Of a DNA stretch of 64,000 nt, positions 8,344 through 16,287 are shown one piece after another; position 1 is the stretch's first letter; each line of letters begins with the position of its first letter. The stretch is from UBA6054 sp963975575. Its GTDB lineage: Bacteria > Planctomycetota > Phycisphaerae > Phycisphaerales > UBA1924. The DNA is taken from positions 1,302,001 through 1,366,000 of the forward strand of contig CAXBHL010000001.1 in NCBI GenBank assembly GCA_963975575.1, read 5' to 3'. A model generated the notes under the pieces. That model was given only the letters and a program-made list of their open reading frames with translations. It had not been told where the DNA came from and searched no databases. The position numbers and the translations under genes are program-made.

Positions 8344-8349
8344 AGGATA
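8344..8349 (-). promoter_or_regulatory. -10-like box TATCCT for the kynA-kynU operon
   Basis: On the minus strand TATCCT is followed by five C residues and then the kynA ATG. The spacing would start transcription at the initiation codon. No convincing -35 was found. Confidence 0.5.
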
Positions 8350-8458
8350 GAGACACGGACCGGGGCGGACGACGGAACCGGCTGGGGAAAGAGCCGCAGC
8401 GATGGTTGGTTCGGGGCGGCGGATGCTCGGATTCCACCCCGCGCCGACCCGCGTTCCC

Positions 8459-8464
8459 TATACT
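8459..8464 (+). promoter_or_regulatory. -10-like box TATACT upstream of the 8488 gene
   Basis: TATACT matches five of six consensus positions and lies 23 bases upstream of the ATG, leaving room for the GAGGAA ribosome binding site in between. No matching -35 was found. Confidence 0.45.
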
Positions 8465-8487
8465 GTGGGCCACCGAGGAACGCCGCC

Positions 8488-9333
8488 ATGAAGATCGCTT
8501 TTTCAACCGTCGGATGCCCCGAACTGAGCCTCGAGCAGGTCGCCCGATCGGCGTCGGACTGGGGCTATCAGGGCGTCGAACTGCGGGTCTCCCCCGACGG
8601 GGTCGGGGCCACGGCGGTGGGGTCGGACCCCATGCGGGCCGACGCGGAGACGATGCACGACCTCTTCGAGGACGCCGGCGTGGACCTGGTGAGCCTGGCG
8701 ACGGGCGTCCGTTTCGACAAGTCGGTGTGGCCCCCCGTGGTCGGGCGCCTGTTCCAGAGCGAGGAGATCGGTGTCGGCGAGACCAAGGCGGCGGTCGAGA
8801 AGGCGGCCGAATCGGGCGCGTTCTATGTCCGGGTCTTCGGCCACCAGCTCCCAGGCGGCGAGCCTCGGGCGTGGGGCGTGCGTCGGGTCAGTGACCGGCT
8901 TGCGTTGGCCGCCCAGACGGCCCGGAACACGAGTGTCCGCGTGCTGATCGAAAACTCCGGCTCCTTCGCCCGTGCATCGGAGTTGGCCGAGGTGCACGGC
9001 CTGGTGAACTCGCCGTTCCTGGCGATGGCGTACAACATCGTTCCCGCGTGGATGGCGGGGGAAGATCCCGTTGAGGCCTGCGGGGCATTGATGGACAACC
9101 TCGCGGTGGTCAAGGTCGGTGACGTCGGCGAGGACGGCCGCCCCGCGTTGCTCGGCGCCGGCCGCCTGCCCGTCGAACGGTTCGTCCGCACGCTGCGTGA
9201 CCGCGGCTACCGCGGCTGGATCGTCTACGAGTATCCCAAGCTCTGGCGTCCCGAAGTCGGGGAGACGGGCGGGGTGCTGCGCGAGGCGGCCGAGCGGCTC
9301 TACGGCTGGGCCGGAGCGCCGGTGGGCGTGTGA
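8488..9333 (+). CDS. Sugar phosphate isomerase/epimerase-like TIM-barrel protein
   Basis: The 281-residue cytoplasmic protein has the AP-endonuclease-family-2/xylose-isomerase-like TIM-barrel pattern. It opens with M-K-I-A-F-S-T-V-G-C-P, then W-G-Y-Q-G-V-E-L-R (metal-ligand Glu after strand 2), V-L-I-E-N-S-G in the middle and a C-terminal G-Y-R-G-W-I-V-Y-E-Y. Members interconvert or cleave keto sugars using a divalent metal; the substrate here cannot be assigned. GAGGAA lies 9 bases before the ATG. It is followed 12 bases later by queG, with which it may be co-transcribed. Confidence 0.85.
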   Translation: MKIAFSTVGCPELSLEQVARSASDWGYQGVELRVSPDGVGATAVGSDPMRADAETMHDLFEDAGVDLVSLATGVRFDKSVWPPVVGRLFQSEEIGVGETKAAVEKAAESGAFYVRVFGHQLPGGEPRAWGVRRVSDRLALAAQTARNTSVRVLIENSGSFARASELAEVHGLVNSPFLAMAYNIVPAWMAGEDPVEACGALMDNLAVVKVGDVGEDGRPALLGAGRLPVERFVRTLRDRGYRGWIVYEYPKLWRPEVGETGGVLREAAERLYGWAGAPVGV

Positions 9334-9345
9334 TCGGCGGCCGCC

Positions 9346-10446
9346 GTGACCAGAGGACCGCAACCCGCGCATGTCACCCGGCGGATCCTGGACCGGTGCG
9401 ACGCTCTGGGGTTCGCGATGGCGGGCGTGTGCGACGCGGGGCCGTCCGAGTTCGCCGATGAGCTTCGGTCGTGGATCGATGCCGGCAAGCACGGCTCGAT
9501 GGGCTACATTGCCGAGCACGCAAGCTTGCGGGAGGATCCATCCGGCGTGCTCGAGGGCGCCCGGTCCGCGGTGATGGTCGCGGATCTCTACGCGACCCGG
9601 CATGACAACACCGACGAGCCTCTGGACCCCGGGCAGGGACGGATCGCGCGGTACGCCCGCGGCAAGGATTACCACACGGTCCTCAAGAAGCGGCTGATGC
9701 AACTCGCGGACGAACTTCGGGCGGAGTTCCCGGATGCGGGGTTCCGTGTGTTCACCGATACCGCTCCGGTGATGGAGCGTGAACTGGCCGTGCGAGCCGG
9801 GCTGGGTTGGACGGGCAAGCACACGCTGGCGATCCATCCCAAGGTTGGCAGCTACTTTCTACTCGGCGGGATCCTGACGACGCTGGAGCTGGCGGTTCCT
9901 GCGGACCAGACGGCCGTGACCGACCACTGCGGCTCCTGCACCCGCTGCATCGACGCGTGCCCGACGGGGGCGATCACGCCGTACTCGGTGGATGCGAGGA
10001 GGTGCGTGAGCTACCTGACGATCGAGCGGCGGGACCCGGTGGATCCGGGGCTGTTCGAGGGGTTCCGGGAGTGGGTCTACGGGTGCGACATCTGCCAGGA
10101 GGTGTGCCCCCACAACTCCGCGCGGTCGGATGCGCCCTTGGGCAAGGCCGCGAACCGGGCGTATGGAGCAGAACGGGACCGGTTCGATCTGCTGGCCGTG
10201 CTGGAATGGGATGAGGACGCCCGACGGTCCGCGTTTAGGGGTAGCGCGATGAAACGGGCACGGCTGGACATGATGCGGCGCAACGCGGTGATCGTGGCGG
10301 GGAACTGGCTGAAGCGGACGGAGGTGGCAGGGTTGCGAGCCCGGCTCGAAGTCATCGCGGGCAATGAAGCAGAATCGTCGATGGTTCGGGAGGCTGCCCG
10401 TGTGACGCTCGGAAGTCTCGGTTCACCCGGTGATGTCGGCGGCTAG
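9346..10446 (+). CDS. queG: Epoxyqueuosine reductase
   Basis: The 366-residue cobalamin and iron-sulfur enzyme carries out the last step of queuosine synthesis, reducing epoxyqueuosine in the wobble position of GUN-anticodon tRNAs. The N-terminal domain shows the family pattern D-x-G-x-H-G-x-M-x-Y and the A-R-Y-A-R-G-K-D-Y-H motif. Two 4Fe-4S clusters are bound by C-x2-C-x2-C-x3-C-P (Cys195, 198, 201, 205) and C-x2-C-x3-C-P (Cys247, 250, 254). The start is the GTG at 9346, 12 bases after the preceding stop. Its stop overlaps the stop of the converging membrane-protein gene by 4 bases. Confidence 0.95.
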   Translation: MTRGPQPAHVTRRILDRCDALGFAMAGVCDAGPSEFADELRSWIDAGKHGSMGYIAEHASLREDPSGVLEGARSAVMVADLYATRHDNTDEPLDPGQGRIARYARGKDYHTVLKKRLMQLADELRAEFPDAGFRVFTDTAPVMERELAVRAGLGWTGKHTLAIHPKVGSYFLLGGILTTLELAVPADQTAVTDHCGSCTRCIDACPTGAITPYSVDARRCVSYLTIERRDPVDPGLFEGFREWVYGCDICQEVCPHNSARSDAPLGKAANRAYGAERDRFDLLAVLEWDEDARRSAFRGSAMKRARLDMMRRNAVIVAGNWLKRTEVAGLRARLEVIAGNEAESSMVREAARVTLGSLGSPGDVGG

Positions 10447-11702
10447 GTCGGGGCTGGACCCCGTTTTAGCAGCGGCACCACCATGGCGATCAGCAGGCCC
10501 GGTGCCAGCCACACCCCCTGGCGTTCGATGAAGCCCATCCAGTAGAACGGCATGGCCAGCACGCAGGCGGTGATCCAGGCGGCATGGGTGGGCTGGCGGC
10601 GGCGGGGGATCACACGGGACCAGACGTAGACCGGAAAGAGCAGGCCGTACGCGGAAAGGAAGCCGCGATAGACGATCTCGCCGCCGGTCAGGCCGGCGTG
10701 ACCGGGCAGGCTCGGGGCGATCAGACCCAGCCCGGCCGCTCCGATGCAGGCCGCGAAAGTGGCGGGCAGAACGAAGGATGAAGCCGGAAAAAGCGGGGCG
10801 TTCGGTGAGGATCCTTCAGTTGCCGCGGTTGGTTGGGGCATCGCGGGGACCAACTGGGCCAGATGGACGCGGACGGTGAAGGTCCACTGGGCGATGATGT
10901 GGAAGAGGATGGCGGCCCCGGCCCACGGGGCGACGCTGGTGGGCTGGCGGCCTTCCAACACCGCGATGATCGGGCCCGCGTAGATCGCCGTCAGCCCGAT
11001 CATGACCGGGAAGAACAGCCAGAACCCCAGCCCGAAGGCGACGCGACCCCCGGCGACCCCGCTGGTGTGTCGGCGGGCCAGCAGGAAGGTCAGGTCCAGG
11101 TATGGGCAGAGCAGGAAGCCGAACACGCAGACGGGCATCAGCCAGAGGGCCGCGTCGGGGTGGGTGGGTGCGGCGATCATGGCCGCGGTGGTCGGAGAAA
11201 GGGTGTCGGGCCGGGCGAGCAGGGCGATCGCGGTCGCGAGCGCGACGACCCACAGCACCGCGGCCGCCCTCGGCGCGGCGCCGGCCCGCACGATGCGCCC
11301 GGACGCGATGATCCACGCGATGCCCGCGGCTGCGGCTCCCATCAGCCACTGGTCGGGGATCGGGAATGCCTGTTTGAAGAACCCGAAGAGCCACGCCAGC
11401 CAGAACGCGTGGAACGCCAGGGTGACGATCGAGAACAGCCGGGCCATCGGTGCGTGGCGTTCGGCGATGCGGGCGGCGGCCTCGGGCGAGCGGAGGACGA
11501 AACCCATGGCGCCCGCGCCGATGACATTGGGCAGGAAGAAGACGAGGTACCCCATCCAGCCGGCGTCACGCAGCAGCAGGGCGGGCAGGAACATGCCGAT
11601 GCACCAAGTCCAGGAGGAGGCCAGGAAGAACGCCCAGAGCACCGGGGAGCGCGGGTGGGCCGGATCGAGGCCGCCGGGCGGGGCGATTCCGTGTGTGGGC
11701 AT
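10443..11702 (-). CDS. Multi-spanning membrane protein of unknown function
   Basis: The 419-residue product is dominated by hydrophobic segments separated by short loops, about ten to twelve predicted membrane helices. The first is near residues 22-45 (L-W-A-F-F-L-A-S-S-W-T-W) and the last near 395-412. One region reads F-L-L-C-P-Y-L-D-L-T-F, with an acidic residue inside a hydrophobic stretch, which suggests a transporter-like protein rather than a simple anchor. I do not recognise a family. Its ATG lies 51 bases after the stop of the DUF4442 gene, so both probably share a transcript. Its stop overlaps the queG stop. Confidence 0.75.
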   Translation of the reverse strand: MPTHGIAPPGGLDPAHPRSPVLWAFFLASSWTWCIGMFLPALLLRDAGWMGYLVFFLPNVIGAGAMGFVLRSPEAAARIAERHAPMARLFSIVTLAFHAFWLAWLFGFFKQAFPIPDQWLMGAAAAGIAWIIASGRIVRAGAAPRAAAVLWVVALATAIALLARPDTLSPTTAAMIAAPTHPDAALWLMPVCVFGFLLCPYLDLTFLLARRHTSGVAGGRVAFGLGFWLFFPVMIGLTAIYAGPIIAVLEGRQPTSVAPWAGAAILFHIIAQWTFTVRVHLAQLVPAMPQPTAATEGSSPNAPLFPASSFVLPATFAACIGAAGLGLIAPSLPGHAGLTGGEIVYRGFLSAYGLLFPVYVWSRVIPRRRQPTHAAWITACVLAMPFYWMGFIERQGVWLAPGLLIAMVVPLLKRGPAPT

Positions 11703-11753
11703 GCGTCCGGTCCTGGGTGGCTGATCCGCTTGGCGGGAGCGGGCTTGACGGGA

Positions 11754-12518
11754 TCAGGCTCCGCGGTACTTGCGGCCCTTGTCCTTCTGGTGCTGCTTGG
11801 GGGTTACGTGGAAGGTGGCCGCACACTGTCCGACGCGCTTCTCGCGTCCACCCAGGCGTTCCTTCAGGGTCCGCTCGCTCTTGGGCTTGTTCTTGAGCTT
11901 CTCGCGTTCCTTCTTGGCGTACGAGGGCACCAACTGGACGATCTCCATGTCCAGCGTGATGTTGAACTCCTTGCCGGTCTCGATCAGGGCGGCGATATCC
12001 TCGCGGGGCGTGATGCGGTACTCGGCCGGACCGAAGCAGGGTCGCTTGAAGGTGTACTCGAGGTGCTTGCACACCACCGTGTAGTCCGCACCGACAAAGC
12101 CGAAGACGTACGAGCCGCCGGCGATCTCGGAGTTGCCCAGGAGGGCGGCCCCGGCCATGGCGTTGTACCAGTTGCGGTTGAAGCGGCGGAAGGGCAGCAC
12201 GGCCCGGAAGGTCGTGTCGTCCAGGCGTTTCATCTGGATGCCGGACTTGAAGGCGTAGGGCAGCCAGATCATCGAGCAGACCCGGTGCCAGAAGTTGTTC
12301 TTGGTGCTCAGCCGGCTGACGAACGCGTCGATCCGGTCCATCAGGGTGGGCTTGGCCCGCTTTGGGCGGCGCGGTTGGGCCTGGTCGGATGCCGGGACGG
12401 CCGCGGCGGGGCTGGCGTTGAGGGCCGTGTCAGTCGGACCGGGGACCGACGTGACGCCCGGGACATCCTCGGTCTCGGGGGGTACGGCGGTCGGGATGGA
12501 CTTGGTGGGGTGGTCCAC
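11754..12518 (-). CDS. DUF4442 hotdog-fold protein
   Basis: The 254-residue protein has a proline- and alanine-rich, probably disordered N-terminus (1-55), then a domain resembling DUF4442/PaaI-like hotdog proteins. Recognisable pieces are F-R-A-V-L-P-F-R-R-F-N-R-N-W-Y-N-A-M-A-G-A-A-L, with the N-x-x-x-x-M-x-x-G-A pattern of the hotdog helix, and Y-T-V-V-C-K-H-L-E-Y-T-F. The C-terminal 50 residues are highly basic (K-K-E-R-E-K-L-K-N-K), which is unusual. Hotdog proteins of this group are putative acyl-CoA thioesterases. The start is the GTG at 12518, with TAGGAT 10 bases upstream. Confidence 0.7.
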   Translation of the reverse strand: MDHPTKSIPTAVPPETEDVPGVTSVPGPTDTALNASPAAAVPASDQAQPRRPKRAKPTLMDRIDAFVSRLSTKNNFWHRVCSMIWLPYAFKSGIQMKRLDDTTFRAVLPFRRFNRNWYNAMAGAALLGNSEIAGGSYVFGFVGADYTVVCKHLEYTFKRPCFGPAEYRITPREDIAALIETGKEFNITLDMEIVQLVPSYAKKEREKLKNKPKSERTLKERLGGREKRVGQCAATFHVTPKQHQKDKGRKYRGA

Positions 12519-12616
12519 GGGCTGGATGATCCTAGGGGCGGTTTGGGCCCCCGGGCCGGTTCCGGACGGGGCTCATCGGTGGAATCGGGCCCGCGGGCCG
12601 TTTGGCGGTGTCCCGC

Positions 12617-13561
12617 TCAGGCCAGCCGGGCCCGGACCCGCTCGAGCAACCGCTTGGTGGCGATGCTGCCGGTACGGGGGTCCAGTTCGGAGCCCTCGAA
12701 CTCCACGCCGATCCAACCGCGGTATCCGGCGTCCTTTACGATCTTGAGCATCCGTGTGTAGTCCGTCCGGACCTCGTCGCCTTCGGCGTTGAACTCGTGG
12801 GACTTGGCGCTGACCGCCTTGGCAAAGGGCATGAGTTCCGCGGTGCCTTTGTAGCGGTCGTACCAGGCGTCGGCCTCATCGGCCCGCGACCAGTCCATGC
12901 AGAAGTTGCCGAAATCGGGCAGCGTGCCGACCAGGGGGTGGTCGGCACGCTTCATCACGCCGGCGAGCCACTCGCCGTTGGAACTCAGGCCGCCGTGGTT
13001 CTCGACGAGCACGTGCAGCCCGAACGGCTCGGCGATCTCGCAGAGCCGGCGCAGGCCGTCGGCAGCCAGCTTCTGTTGCTCGTCCCAAGAGCCCGCGCTG
13101 GCGGCGTTGACACGGATCGAGTGGCACCCGAGGGTCTTCGCGGCTTCCAGCCATTTTCGGTGGTTCTCGACGGCCTGGGCCCGTTTGGCATCGTCCGGGT
13201 CGCCCAGGTTGCCCTCACCGTCGCACATGATCAGGAGCTGCGCCACGCCGGCGTCTGCGGCCCGCTTGTTCATCTCGGCGAGGTACGGCGCGTCGGCCGC
13301 CTTGTCCTTGAAGAAGGCGTTGACGTACTCGATCGCGTCGAAGCCCATCGCCCGCGATTCGGACGCGAAATCCAGGTTGGTGATCTCGCCGGCGAACAGC
13401 AGCTTGTGCAGCGACCATTGGGCGAGCGAGATCCGGAACCATGGGTCCTCCTGGGCCGGCGCGAGCAGCCTTTGGGCGGCGGTGGCCATACCGCCGGTCG
13501 CCAGCGCGAGGGAGGTGGCGGCCGTGGCTTTGATCGCGTCGCGTCGGGTCATGTTGGGCAT
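12617..13561 (-). CDS. Exported sugar isomerase/epimerase-like TIM-barrel protein
   Basis: The 314-residue product begins with a Tat-type signal (M-T-R-R-D-A-I-K, then an alanine-rich stretch to about residue 30), so it probably folds in the cytoplasm and acts in the periplasm. The mature part has the xylose-isomerase-like TIM-barrel pattern: M-G-F-D-A-I-E-Y, L-H-V-L-V-E-N-H-G-G with a metal-ligand Glu, L-P-D-F-G-N-F and the C-terminal Y-R-G-W-I-G-V-E-F-E-G. Such proteins act on keto sugars or inositol derivatives; the substrate is unknown. It is separate from the main sugar cluster downstream but clearly similar in kind. No strong Shine-Dalgarno was seen. Confidence 0.85.
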   Translation of the reverse strand: MPNMTRRDAIKATAATSLALATGGMATAAQRLLAPAQEDPWFRISLAQWSLHKLLFAGEITNLDFASESRAMGFDAIEYVNAFFKDKAADAPYLAEMNKRAADAGVAQLLIMCDGEGNLGDPDDAKRAQAVENHRKWLEAAKTLGCHSIRVNAASAGSWDEQQKLAADGLRRLCEIAEPFGLHVLVENHGGLSSNGEWLAGVMKRADHPLVGTLPDFGNFCMDWSRADEADAWYDRYKGTAELMPFAKAVSAKSHEFNAEGDEVRTDYTRMLKIVKDAGYRGWIGVEFEGSELDPRTGSIATKRLLERVRARLA

Positions 13562-13610
13562 GGGGTATCCGGAGGTTCGGGGGTTCGGGCCGGGGCCCGG
13601 GATCGCGGGA

Positions 13611-14825
13611 TCAGGTCACGAATGAGGCGACCCGGTCGAGCGTGCGGATGAAATGGTCGATCTGCTCGGGCGTGGTGGTCGGTCCCGGGCTCGCCCGGAC
13701 AGCCCCGTTCGGAGCGGTGCCGATGGTCTCGTGCACCAGCGGGGCGCAGTGGACGCCCCCGCGGACCGCGATGTCCTCCTCCGCGTCGAAGCCGGCGGCG
13801 AGTTCGCGGGCGGGGATGCCTTCGAGGTTGAAGAGCACCACCGGGGTGCGGCCTTTGGCGGAGGGCAGGCCGTAGATGGTCGCATTCCGGACCGATGCGA
13901 TCCCGTCGAGCAGTCGCCCGGTCAGGGCCATCTCGTGGTCGTGTTCTTGCCGGTTGGTCCGGGGGTCGCGTGCCCTCAGGGCACCGAGCAGCCCCGCGAA
14001 GCCCACCGCGTTCGACGTGCCCGCTTCGAGCGCGTCGGGGAGCTCGGTCGGCATCTCCAGGCCCGGGGCAACGGCGCCCGTCCCGCCGCGCCGCTCGCAG
14101 AACACGCGGGATCGTGAGCACTCGTCCGGGTAGGCACGCTCGGACACGTATAGCGCGCCCGTGCCCGTGGGCCCGCGCAGCCCCTTGTGACCGGCGATGG
14201 CGAGCAGGTCGATGTCCAGCGAACGCACGTCGACATCGATATGGCCGACGGTCTGCGCGGCGTCGACGAGGACCAGGGTCTCGGGGTTGCGCGATCGGAC
14301 CTTCTGTATGATCGACGCGACGTCCTGGACGGTGCCGAGCGCGTTGGAGGCGTGCGAGACGCATGCGAGCACGGTGCGGTCGTTCACGGCCGCCGCGAAC
14401 GTCTCCGGTTCGACACGGCCCTGCCCGTCGCACGGGATCACCGTCGTGTCGATGAGCCCGTCTTTTGCGTAGCACGACAGCGTGCGCAGGACGGCGTTGT
14501 GCTCGATCGTGGTCATCACCGCGTGGGGCCGGGCCCCGTTCTGCTGCCGCATGGCGCCCCGGATGACGCCGTGGACGGCCAGGTTGATCGAGTCGGTGCA
14601 GCCGTGGGTCAGGATGACCCGCTTGGAGCACGGTGCGTTGATAAGCGTGGCGAGCGCGGACCGGGCCTGCTCGACGGTCGCGGCGGCCTCGCGGGCCATG
14701 CGGTGACCACCGCGTCCCGGGTTGCCCGCGTGATGGGCCAGAAACTCGGTCATCGCCCCGATGACGGCGGGTGGTTTGGGCCAGCTGGTGGCCGCGTTGT
14801 CCAGATAGATCAGTCCCTCGGGCAT
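13611..14825 (-). CDS. Cysteine desulfurase-type PLP aminotransferase (class V)
   Basis: The 404-residue protein fits class V aminotransferases of the cysteine desulfurase/selenocysteine lyase kind, which move sulfur from cysteine to an enzyme cysteine. Motifs are the N-terminal I-Y-L-D-N-A-A-T-S-W-P-K-P, T-H-G-C-T-D-S-I-N, E-H-N-A-V-L-R, S-H-A-S-N-A-L-G, V-D-A-A-Q-T-V-G-H and A-G-H-K-G-L-R-G-P-T-G-T-G with the PLP lysine. The C-terminal V-R-G-G-V-H-C-A-P probably holds the persulfide cysteine, as in SufS/Csd-like proteins. The ATG at 14825 follows a TATACT box by 8 bases. It is divergent from the persulfide dioxygenase-rhodanese gene, which suggests linked sulfur metabolism. It is probably not the main SufS, as no suf genes are nearby. 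Confidence 0.9.
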   Translation of the reverse strand: MPEGLIYLDNAATSWPKPPAVIGAMTEFLAHHAGNPGRGGHRMAREAAATVEQARSALATLINAPCSKRVILTHGCTDSINLAVHGVIRGAMRQQNGARPHAVMTTIEHNAVLRTLSCYAKDGLIDTTVIPCDGQGRVEPETFAAAVNDRTVLACVSHASNALGTVQDVASIIQKVRSRNPETLVLVDAAQTVGHIDVDVRSLDIDLLAIAGHKGLRGPTGTGALYVSERAYPDECSRSRVFCERRGGTGAVAPGLEMPTELPDALEAGTSNAVGFAGLLGALRARDPRTNRQEHDHEMALTGRLLDGIASVRNATIYGLPSAKGRTPVVLFNLEGIPARELAAGFDAEEDIAVRGGVHCAPLVHETIGTAPNGAVRASPGPTTTPEQIDHFIRTLDRVASFVT

Positions 14826-14833
14826 GCGTGGGA

Positions 14834-14841
14834 AGTATACT
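14834..14841. promoter_or_regulatory. Palindromic AGTATACT, -10 box for both divergent genes
   Basis: AGTATACT is its own reverse complement, so TATACT can be read on both strands (14836-14841 plus, 14839-14834 minus). On the minus strand it lies 8 bases from the desulfurase ATG. On the plus strand it lies 41 bases from the TTG at 14883, with the Shine-Dalgarno in between. Confidence 0.5.
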
Positions 14842-14882
14842 CGAAGACCCCGCCCGATCGGGTGATCCAGAAGGAGGCCGCC

Positions 14883-16283
14883 TTGCTTTTTCGCCTGATC
14901 TATGACGATGCGCTCGCCCACGGGTCGTATCTGATCGGCTGCCAGCGGACCGGCGAGGCGGTCCTGGTGGATCCGGCACGGGACGTGGATCGCTACTTTG
15001 CGCTCGCGGCGGCCGAGGATCTGCGGTTGGTCGCCGGCGTCGAGACTCACATCCACGCGGACTACCTCTCGGGCATGCGGGAACTCGGCGAGCGGGGCTG
15101 CCGGCTCTACGTCAGCGGCGAGGGCGGCGCGGACTGGAACTACCGGTGGCTGGGCCAGAGAGCCGGCGGCGGGCGCTACGACGCGACCGAACTGCGGGAC
15201 GGAGATCGGTTCGAGGTCGGGAACATCCGCTTTCGTGCCCTCCACACGCCGGGCCACACGCCGGAGCACCTCTGCTACACCGTCACGGACGCGGGCGGCG
15301 GGGCGGACGCGCCCATGGGCGTGCTCACGGGTGACTTCGTGTTCGTCGGTGACGTGGGTCGGCCCGATCTGCTCGAGTCCGCCGCGGGGGTCGTCGGCGC
15401 GATGGAGCCCGCCGCACGCGATCTGGCCCGGTCGATGCGCACCTTCGCGGGGCTGGAGGAATACCTCCAGGTTTGGCCGGCACACGGCGCGGGCAGCGCG
15501 TGTGGGAAGGATCTCGGGGCGATCCCGCAGTCGACGGTGGGGTACGAGAAACGATTCAACGGGGCCGTGCGGGCGTCCGGAGACGAGGCCGAGTTCGTCC
15601 GATCGATCCTGGCCGGCCAGCCGGAGCCGCCGCCGTACTTTGCGAGGATGAAGCGGGAGAACCGCGACGGGCCCGCGGTGCTCGGCGCGTTGCCCGAGCC
15701 GACCAAAATGGTCTGCGGCACGATCCCCGGCGACGCGGTGCTCGTGGACTGCCGCCCCTGGGACCGGTTCCGGGCGGGCCACCGCCCCGGTTCGATCAAC
15801 GCGCCGCTCGACCGGCAGTTCATCACCACGGTCGGCTCCTACATCGAACCGGGGCGGCCGATCGTGCTCGTCGCGGCCGGGCAGGACATCGTCCCGGCGG
15901 TGCGCGGGCTCGTGCGGGTGGGCCTGGACTCGGTGGTGGGGGTCGTGGACCCCGAGGAACTGACCGGCGCGACATCCTCGATCGAGGAGATCAGCGTTGC
16001 GGAGGCAAGCCGGCGGCTGGAGTCCGGGAAGGCGCGACTGCTCGACGTGCGTCGGCGTGGCGAGTTCGAGGAGGGGCACGCGGGAGGCGCCGAGCACATG
16101 CCCCACGTGCGTATGGCCGAGCATCTCGGCGCCATCGGCCCTGAAGAGGCGGTGATGTGCCTGTGCCGATCCGGCAAGCGGTCGGCGAGGGCGTGCGGGT
16201 TTCTGCGGGCTCACGGCCGCTCACCGGTGAACGTGGCGGGGGGCTTTCAGGCTTGGGAGGCGGCCGGACTGCCCGTGGACTGA
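14883..16283 (+). CDS. Persulfide dioxygenase (MBL fold) fused to two rhodanese domains
   Basis: The 466-residue protein has an ETHE1/CstB-like metallo-beta-lactamase domain at 1-255: T-H-I-H-A-D (55-60), H-T-P-G-H (121-125), G-D-V-G-R-P-D (156-162) and P-A-H-G-A-G-S-A-C-G (199-208). Such enzymes oxidise persulfides to sulfite. Two rhodanese domains follow. The first (about 258-350) has no active-site cysteine (A-A-G-Q-D). The second has C-R-S-G-K-R-S with Cys428 and can carry a persulfide. The start is the TTG at 14883 because AAGGAGG (14871-14877) is 5 bases upstream and homology starts immediately; the open frame further upstream is antisense to the desulfurase. Expected role: sulfide or persulfide detoxification. 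Confidence 0.9.
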   Translation: MLFRLIYDDALAHGSYLIGCQRTGEAVLVDPARDVDRYFALAAAEDLRLVAGVETHIHADYLSGMRELGERGCRLYVSGEGGADWNYRWLGQRAGGGRYDATELRDGDRFEVGNIRFRALHTPGHTPEHLCYTVTDAGGGADAPMGVLTGDFVFVGDVGRPDLLESAAGVVGAMEPAARDLARSMRTFAGLEEYLQVWPAHGAGSACGKDLGAIPQSTVGYEKRFNGAVRASGDEAEFVRSILAGQPEPPPYFARMKRENRDGPAVLGALPEPTKMVCGTIPGDAVLVDCRPWDRFRAGHRPGSINAPLDRQFITTVGSYIEPGRPIVLVAAGQDIVPAVRGLVRVGLDSVVGVVDPEELTGATSSIEEISVAEASRRLESGKARLLDVRRRGEFEEGHAGGAEHMPHVRMAEHLGAIGPEEAVMCLCRSGKRSARACGFLRAHGRSPVNVAGGFQAWEAAGLPVD

Positions 16284-16287
16284 CCGG

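Noticed and set aside
7509..8489. 748-codon frame making kynureninase a fusion with an N-terminal domain
   Set aside because: The extra part is antisense-frame sequence over kynA, and kynU has its own ATG 2 bases after the kynA stop.
15940..15990. E-L-T-G-A-T in the persulfide dioxygenase-rhodanese protein as a possible ApbE flavinylation site
   Set aside because: The motif has Glu where Asp or Asn is needed and the protein has no export signal, while ApbE normally acts outside the cytoplasm.
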